Assembly (NCBI RefSeq): GCF_029168945.1
Contig: NC_083604.1
Location: 66,046,211 to 66,110,210 of the forward strand
Origin: Cannabis sativa
Taxonomy: Eukaryota; Streptophyta; Magnoliopsida; Rosales; Cannabaceae
DNA length: 64,000 bases
Direction: 5' to 3'
The translations under genes were made by a program, and so were the position numbers. How positions within the stretch are numbered: the first letter of the stretch is position 1; each line of letters begins with the position of its first letter. Below the pieces are notes generated by a model. The model searched no databases, had not been told where the DNA came from, and saw only the letters and a program-made list of their open reading frames with translations. Below are positions 58,476 to 64,000 of the stretch, one piece after another.

Positions 58476-59637
58476 ATGGCGACTCTTTCGGCTTCCTCGT
58501 TTACTCCGGTGGCATTTTCTCACAAAGTTTCAGTCAAGCTTGACGATAATAACTTCTTACTATGGCATCCCCAAGTTTTATCTGCTATTTGTGGCTATCG
58601 CCTTTCTGATTACAGTTCCAATACTGTTCGATCTCCATTAAAATTTCTCCATGAAGCAGATGAAAGATCGAGTACTGTTAACCCTCAATTCATAGAATGG
58701 GAAGTTCAGGACCAGCTCCTATTCTCCTGGCTTCTTTCTTCCATGTCTAGCAGCATTCGCACCAGGATCGTTGGTGCTGAAACATCTGCTCAAGTCTGGA
58801 AAACTTTTGAGATCTACTTCGTCACTCAAACTTCAGCCAAGATCGATCTACACCAATCAGCTGTAGAACTTTAAGAAAGGCTCTCTGTCTATAAATGAGT
58901 ATCTGCTTCGAATTAAGGCCCTTGTCGATCGTCTTGGCTTTATGGGTCATCTAATTTATGCTAAAGATCATGTTGCAGCCATCTTTAGAGGTTTGCCTTC
59001 TAAATACGATACTTTTGTCAATTCTGTCAATTCCAGAAACTCTCCTTATATTGTTGCTGAAATAGAGACATCGTTGCTCTCTCAAGAACATAGAATGGGC
59101 ACTCATAATAAAGATCTTGACTCTGTTAATCTTGCTACTAATCGTAATTTTTGTGGCAAGGGAAGTACTTCTTCTAATCCTGTAGTTAATGATCAAAAAC
59201 CTCATGGAGATTACGCTGCTCCTTACTCTGGTCGTGGCAATCGTGGTCCTTGGAATCCATATGTTGTTAGGCCTAGATCCACTTCCTTTGGTTTTCCTTG
59301 TTCATCAGCTGGCTGTGGTTTCTCTCCTAACTCCTCACCTAACACACCTACTACTCCTGCATCTGGATCAAAACCAGTTTGTCAACTTTGCTCTAGAATA
59401 GAACATATTGCCTCTCGTTGTTATCAAAGGTTCAACTTTGATTTTCCAGGTGTTGGAGCTGCAAATATAGGCCAACCTTCAGGTAGCATTGCCACTGCAG
59501 ATACTCTTCTTGATGAGGCTTGCTATCCGGATTCTGGTGCCACCTCTCATTGTACAGCAGATCCAAGCAATTTTACCCAAAAAGAACCTTATTGTGGCTC
59601 AAATCAAGTTCACATGGGTGATGGTGCTGCATACTAA
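58476..59637 (+). pseudogene. Copia gag and protease start, one frameshift
   Basis: Gag starts MATLSASSFT and carries the LDDNNFLLWHPQVLSAI region of the Copia gag N-terminus. It runs 132 residues to a stop at 58874. The protein continues one frame over (SINEYLLRIKALVDRLG from about 58890), so a single-base change near 58866 broke it. The knuckle CQLCSRIEHIASRC (about 59380-59420) keeps the zinc ligands, but Gly before His is Glu. The protease active site YPDSGATSHCTAD (about 59523-59560) is intact. The frame stops at 59637. Confidence 0.9.
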
Positions 59638-60790
59638 TTCAAAATGTTGGTAAGACTCTATTCCATACACCTTTTACTTCTAAAACACTGATTCTTGATA
59701 ATATGCTTCATGTTCCCCAAATAACAAAAATCTCATCAATGTTTCTAAGTTTATCTTAGACAATAATGCTTTCTTTGAATTCTATCCTAATCATTGTTTT
59801 GTTAAGGATCAGGTTTCACAACAAACTCTAATGGAAGGCAAACTTAGTAATGGTCTTTATGTCATCTGGCCAAATCAACTCCAGCTCACACCATCTCCCT
59901 CTTTTGTGCATCCTACTGTTACCTATGCTGCCTGTGAACTTACTAATAATTTACATTCAATAAATGTCTGTAATTCTTTTTCTCTCTGGCACAAGAGGCT
60001 AGCTCATCCCTCTAGTCGTGTACTCAAGTCTGTAATGACTAGTTGTAATGTTCCAATTCATAATAAAGAAAATATTGAGTTTTGTGAAGCTTGTTACAAA
60101 GGAAAATTCATAAGTTTCCATTTCCTCACTTTACAAATGTCTATTCTAAACCTTTACATCTAATACACACTGATATTTGGGGACCCTCCCCCACTTTATC
60201 ATCCAATGGCTATAGATATTACATTTCCTTTATTGATGCTTACTCGAGATACACTTGGACTTTTCTGTTAAAAGCAGAGTCTGAAGCAATTCAAACCTTT
60301 CAAAACTTTCACACACAGGCTGAAAAAGAATTTAATAACTCTATTATTATTACCCAATCTGATGGAGGGGGTGAATACCAGGCCTTCGAGTCTTATATCT
60401 TGGCCAATGGTATCAAACTCAAAATCTCTTGTCTGACAACTCATGAGCAAAACAGAGTTGCTAAACGAAAACATAGGCACTTAATTGAGTCTGCACTTAC
60501 TCTTTTAGTTCAAGCATCTATGCCTCTGAGCGATTGGGATGAAGTTGTTAGAACTGCAACCTATCTTATTAATAGGCTTCCATCCCCTGTTATTCAAAAT
60601 CAAACTCCTTTGTTTCTACTATTTAATCAAACTCCTGATTACTCCACTTTAAAAATCTTTAGCTGTGCTTGTTATCCTAACACTAGGCCCTATAACAAAA
60701 ACAAATTAGAATTTAGAATTTAGAAGTGTACAATGTACATTTCTAGGCTATAGTCTTAAGCACAAATGTTACAAGTGTCTAGCTAATAAT
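59638..60790 (+). pseudogene. Copia integrase
   Basis: The zinc-binding part SLWHKRLAHPSSRVL and FCEACYKGK (about 59980-60105) has the HHCC ligands. A frameshift near 60100 leads to the core HTDIWGPSP (first Asp, about 60167) and TQSDGGGEY (second Asp, about 60353-60378). EQNRVAKRKHRHLIE follows (about 60445-60490), where the catalytic Glu expected in GVAERKH is Lys and the preceding Gly is Arg. The core frame ends at 60723. Integrase activity should be lost. Confidence 0.9.
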
Positions 60791-61002
60791 GGAAGAAATT
60801 ACATCTCTTGAGATGTGATTTTCAATGAACAATCCTTCCTTTTGCTAATGTTTCCTCTTCTAGTGCTAGCACTTCCACTCAGCCATATTCTGATTTTCCT
60901 ACTGCATGCATCCCTACTGTGTCACCTATGTAACCACAACAAGACTTTCCTCCTTTTCCTAACGATTCATCTCATCATCTACACCAGAGTCTTCCCACTC
61001 AC

Positions 61003-62738
61003 ATGTACACAAATTCATCATCTTCATCTATACCAACCACTTCCACTCCTTCTTCACTTCATTCTGATTCATCCACTTCACCTCAACCACCCACAAACAC
61101 ACCACCATCCTCTCATTCACATAATCCATCCACAAATCAACCTGTTACAACCTCTGTCCATCCTCCTGCACCTGCCAACCAACATCCAATGATCACCCGA
61201 GCCAAAGTTGGTACTTACACACCAAAAACCTTACTGGTTTACAAAACTCCTCTATCATTGGTTGCTGCTCTTAAAGATCCAAAGTGGCATGGTGCTATGG
61301 ATAATGAAATGCATGCTCTAAGAACCAAAGGCACTTGGACTCTTGTTCCTTTACTCATGCCATTGGCTGCAAGTGGGTACATCGAATTAAAGAGAACTCT
61401 GATGGTTCTGTTGAATAGTTTAAATCAAGGCTCGTGGCTAAAGGTTTTTTGTAACAGTATGGTTTTGATTTTAAAGAAACCTTTAGCCCCATTGTCAAAC
61501 CCACAACTATTAGAACTATCTTAACCATTGCAGTCACTAAAGGTTGGAGCATTCGACAGTTAGATGTTAACAACGCTTTTCTTAATGGGGATAACCTCCT
61601 GGTTATGTTGACAAAAAATCCTCATTTGGTCTGCAAATTGAACAAAGCACTATATGGTTTAAGACAGGCACCTTGTGCCTGGTTTGATAAGCTCAAAATT
61701 GCTCTCACACAGCTTAGTTTTCATTGCTCCAAAGCAAATCAGTCCCTATTCATCAAGCTCACTTCATCTCATACAATTTTTTTCTTGGTATATGTTGACG
61801 ATATTCTTGTTACTGGTTGTTCTACAGTGCACATCTCTGCTTTAATTTCTCAACTCAATGCCTCAGTTGCTTTGAAAGACTTAGGGCATATTGATTATTT
61901 CCTTGGTATTGAGATACATCATTGCACTACAAGTTTGCATCTCAGTCAACAAAAGTATATAATTGATCTTCTTTGTCGAGCCAAGATGGAACATGCTAAT
62001 CCCCTACCTATTCCTATGGTTGGTGGGGACAAGTTAAGTGCTCATGATGGAGATCTTTTCACTGACCCTCATCTATTGGTTGGTGCATTGCAGTATGCCA
62101 CAATTACAAGATCAGAAATTTCATTTGCTGTCAACAAAGTATCTCAATATATGCATCAATCTTGTGAGCCTCGTTGGAAAGTAGTCAAAAGAATCATTCG
62201 TTATCTCAAAGGCATTCTCTTCACTATGGACTTCATGTTCGACCCTGCTCAACTTGTTCTCACGAGTTTCTGTGATGTTGATTGGGTATCTGATCCTGAT
62301 GATCGACATTCCACAACTGGGTTCTGCATCTACTTGGGATCTAATCTTATCTCCTGGAGCTCAAAGAAACAACAGACTGTATCCCGATCCAGCACTGAGG
62401 CTGCATATCGGAGTCTTCCTCATGCAACTACTGAACTTATTTGGCTTCAGTCCTTGCTTGCAGAAATTAGCTTTTCCAAGTTGCCTACCCCTACTATTTG
62501 GTGTGATAATCAGAGTATTGTACTGTTGTCTGCTAATTCGGTGCTTCATTCTCGAACTAAGCATATTGAGCTTGATCTGTACTTCGTTCGAGAACGTGTT
62601 TTACAGCAGCAACTTCATGTTTGACACACACCAGCTCTTTAACAGATTGTTGATCTCCTGACTAAGGCCCTCTCTACTCGACTTAAGTGTCTTCGAAGCA
62701 AACTGAGTCTAGCTTTAGCTCAGCTTAGTTTGAGGGGG
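61003..62738 (+). pseudogene. Copia reverse transcriptase and RNase H (339-aa open frame plus broken N-terminus)
   Basis: A Ser/Thr/Pro-rich linker (61003-61180) leads to PMITRAKVG and the start of reverse transcriptase (WHGAMDNEMHALRTKGTW). Shifts near 61365-61450 disrupt the first motifs; QLDVNNAFLNG (about 61558-61590) is readable. From 61605 to 62624 the frame is open for 339 residues: KALYGLRQAPCAWFDKL, the active site YVDDILVTG (residues 63-71) and LKDLGHIDYFLGIEI. RNase H has DVDWVSDPDDRHSTTGF, SSKKQQTVSRSSTEAAYRSL and TKHIELDLYFVRE. The tail after 62624 continues in a shifted frame (QIVDLLTKALSTRL). Confidence 0.92.
62727..62738 (+). promoter_or_regulatory. Polypurine tract of short-LTR Copia
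   Basis: agtttgaggggg lies directly before the 3' LTR. Confidence 0.8.
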
Positions 62739-62902
62739 TGTTAGTTAAGGGATTCTATTTTGTACATCTCATTATAAATATTTTTCTGTTAGCATAAGTT
62801 AGTTATTTTCTGGTGGGCGCTTCTGCTGTATATTAAACCTTGAGCTATTGCTCTGTAAATTAATAACAATTTCATTTCACAATATTCTTTCTCTCATTAA
62901 CA
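62739..62902 (+). repeat. 3' LTR of short-LTR Copia (164 bp)
   Basis: TGTTAGTTAAGGG to CTCATTAACA. It differs from the 5' LTR by substitutions and small gaps, including ggtgggcgcttctgctg against gtttgattctactaagctt. Confidence 0.93.
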
Positions 62903-63008
62903 TGCATCACATACCTATTTACATTTTCAGCACTTTTTAATATTAATGATTCAAAACATATAGTAATTATTGATAACATCTTACAGATTTTCAAAACAAA
63001 AATATGAA

Positions 63009-63351
63009 TTCTTTACAAGAAATGTCACTTTTGCCAGCACATTTTTGTACTGGCAAAAGTTGGTATTGCGCTGGTAAAATAAAATTTACTTGTGATGTGT
63101 TGGCAAAATGGGGTTGGCAAATCAACGTTGGTATTAGAACTTTTGCCAGCATAAAATGAAAAGCGCTGGTAAAAATGACTTTTTCCAGCGCGTAAATGCG
63201 TTGGTAAAAGTTAGATTTTAGCCACTGTAAATGTACGCTGGTAAAACTTTGACCTCTTTGCCAGCGTATTTTGTGAAATGCGTTGGTAAAAGTAACTTTT
63301 ACCAGGGCAATAGCAAACTGTGCTGGTAAAAGTGACATTTCTTGTATAGTG
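63009..63351. mobile_element. CACTA-type (En/Spm) MITE, about 340 bp
   Basis: The right end, inverted, reads cactatacaagaaatgtcac. The left end reads tctttacaagaaatgtcac, the same terminal repeat with its CACTA part mutated. Subterminal gctggtaaaa / ttttgccagc motifs recur about ten times in both orientations, the usual transposase-binding layout of CACTA elements. It has no transposase. The left boundary is uncertain by a few bases. Confidence 0.8.
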
Positions 63352-63761
63352 TACACTAAAACTAAGATTTTGAAATGTAAATGAAACTAATTGATAAATG
63401 TGTATTATTTTTATTAAATCATGGATATAAAGTTGAAAGGATAATTTCACTAAAAATTGATCCACTTTTCATTTTCCCAAGTAATTAACATACATATACA
63501 TTGATATAAAACAAACATGCATATTATATATTCATAACGATTGCTGATCGAGAACAATATATATACAACAATACCATGCATATATATGTCGTATATATAC
63601 GTACATAAATTAACCAATAAAACTCAACAACACTATCGTGTCAGATTGTTATGATCCACTTCAAATAAGTAAACCTAAATCATATTTTTATAAGTAACTT
63701 ATATATCAAACTCAAACCGATTAATATATTTATAAATATATAACAGTACAACTCATCTACC
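63352..63761. other. AT-rich noncoding stretch
   Basis: No gene or mobile element recognised. It may be the 3' untranslated region and flank of the minus-strand frame that ends at 63762. Confidence 0.45.
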
Positions 63762-63998
63762 TCAAATTTTCCAACCCAAATCAAGTGGTTCTCGGTCGTT
63801 ATTGAAGCTGATAGCCCCCCTATGCAGCCGGTGGCCGCCACCACCGTGGTTAATATTACTCATCATACTAGCTTGGTTTCCATGTATTTTCTTAGTCATG
63901 ATCACCGGACCAGAATCTGATCGGAGACTATTAATCCAATCAAACTTTTTTGGTTTCTTTGATGATGGTGATGATCTTGAATCATTAATATAACTCTT
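63762..63998 (-). CDS. C-terminal part of an unidentified protein (partial)
   Basis: A minus-strand frame enters from the right window edge, stays open for 78 codons and stops at TGA (63762-63764). It has a basic Ser/Lys stretch (SSPSSKKPKKFDW), a Gly/His-rich patch (NHGGGGHRLHRG) and the ending EPLDLGWKI. Composition is less AT-rich than the flanking sequence and unlike the transposons. I do not recognise the family. It could be the last exon of a host gene or a chance frame; an antisense frame of 63 codons overlaps it but looks like a shadow. Confidence 0.4.
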   Translation of the reverse strand, partial: KSYINDSRSSPSSKKPKKFDWINSLRSDSGPVIMTKKIHGNQASMMSNINHGGGGHRLHRGAISFNNDREPLDLGWKI

Positions 63999-64000
63999 AT

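Larger units (their letters stand above)
58272..62902 (+). mobile_element. Ty1/Copia retrotransposon with short LTRs, 4.6 kb
   Basis: A plus-strand element with LTRs of 173 and 164 bp. Flanks are tgtat (58267-58271) and tgcat (62903-62907), a 5-bp duplication with one mismatch. It has a perfect primer site, the full Copia gene order gag-protease-integrase-reverse transcriptase-RNase H and a polypurine tract. The short LTRs and compact size fit the Ale/Retrofit-like lineage, distinct from the long-LTR family elsewhere in the window. Several single-base frameshifts and stops make it inactive, although its reverse transcriptase/RNase H part is open. Confidence 0.93.

Overview
This is nuclear DNA from a flowering plant, most likely a eudicot. 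It is very AT-rich and packed with plant transposons: Ty1/Copia and Ty3/Gypsy (Athila-type) LTR elements, L1 LINEs, hAT, MULE, Harbinger and CACTA relics, a Helitron and a tRNA-derived SINE. It holds one clear host gene, an intronless ZF-HD homeodomain transcription factor. I cannot name the species from sequence alone. No RNA gene, CRISPR array, operon or bacterial feature is visible.

Layout. 1-3145: 3' part of a decayed Copia element ending in its LTR. 3146-18166: an Athila-like Gypsy element (gag and protease only, 3' LTR at 16869-18166), whose gag is split by a 10.1-kb minus-strand Copia element (3961-14081) with a 5-bp target duplication. 18167-23611: AT-rich sequence, a truncated LTR and a solo LTR, both of the same broad LTR family as the 10.1-kb element. 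23612-30656: a plus-strand Copia element with a 5-bp target duplication, an internal deletion and many stops. 30865-31634: a 770-bp non-autonomous hAT element with an 8-bp target duplication. About 31643-38095: an L1 LINE broken by a Gypsy-like LTR segment (34938-36722), a 293-bp tandem duplication and a 191-bp hAT MITE. 38219-39438: a MULE-type element with long inverted repeats. 39440-43230: a Helitron carrying a SINE and an L1 tail.

43231-51700 is a gene island: about 1.7 kb of upstream sequence, the ZF-HD gene (44914-45696) and about 6 kb of AT-rich downstream sequence with no recognisable gene. 51740-54763 is a decayed MULE transposase preceded by a 13-copy array of a roughly 130-bp repeat that may lie in its intron. 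Then follow an LTR fragment split by a 721-bp Harbinger MITE (54764-56657), an L1 3' end (56658-57800), a 4.6-kb Copia element with short LTRs (58272-62902) and a CACTA MITE (about 63009-63351). At the right edge a minus-strand open frame (63762-63998) may be the 3' end of another host gene.

The mobile elements are all broken by stops, frameshifts or deletions, so none looks able to move by itself. The ZF-HD gene is the only locus with clear signs of function. I found no convincing new biological system. The most unusual items are the 13-copy array beside the MULE, the gag-only 10-kb Copia element, and the tandem duplication across a transposon junction.
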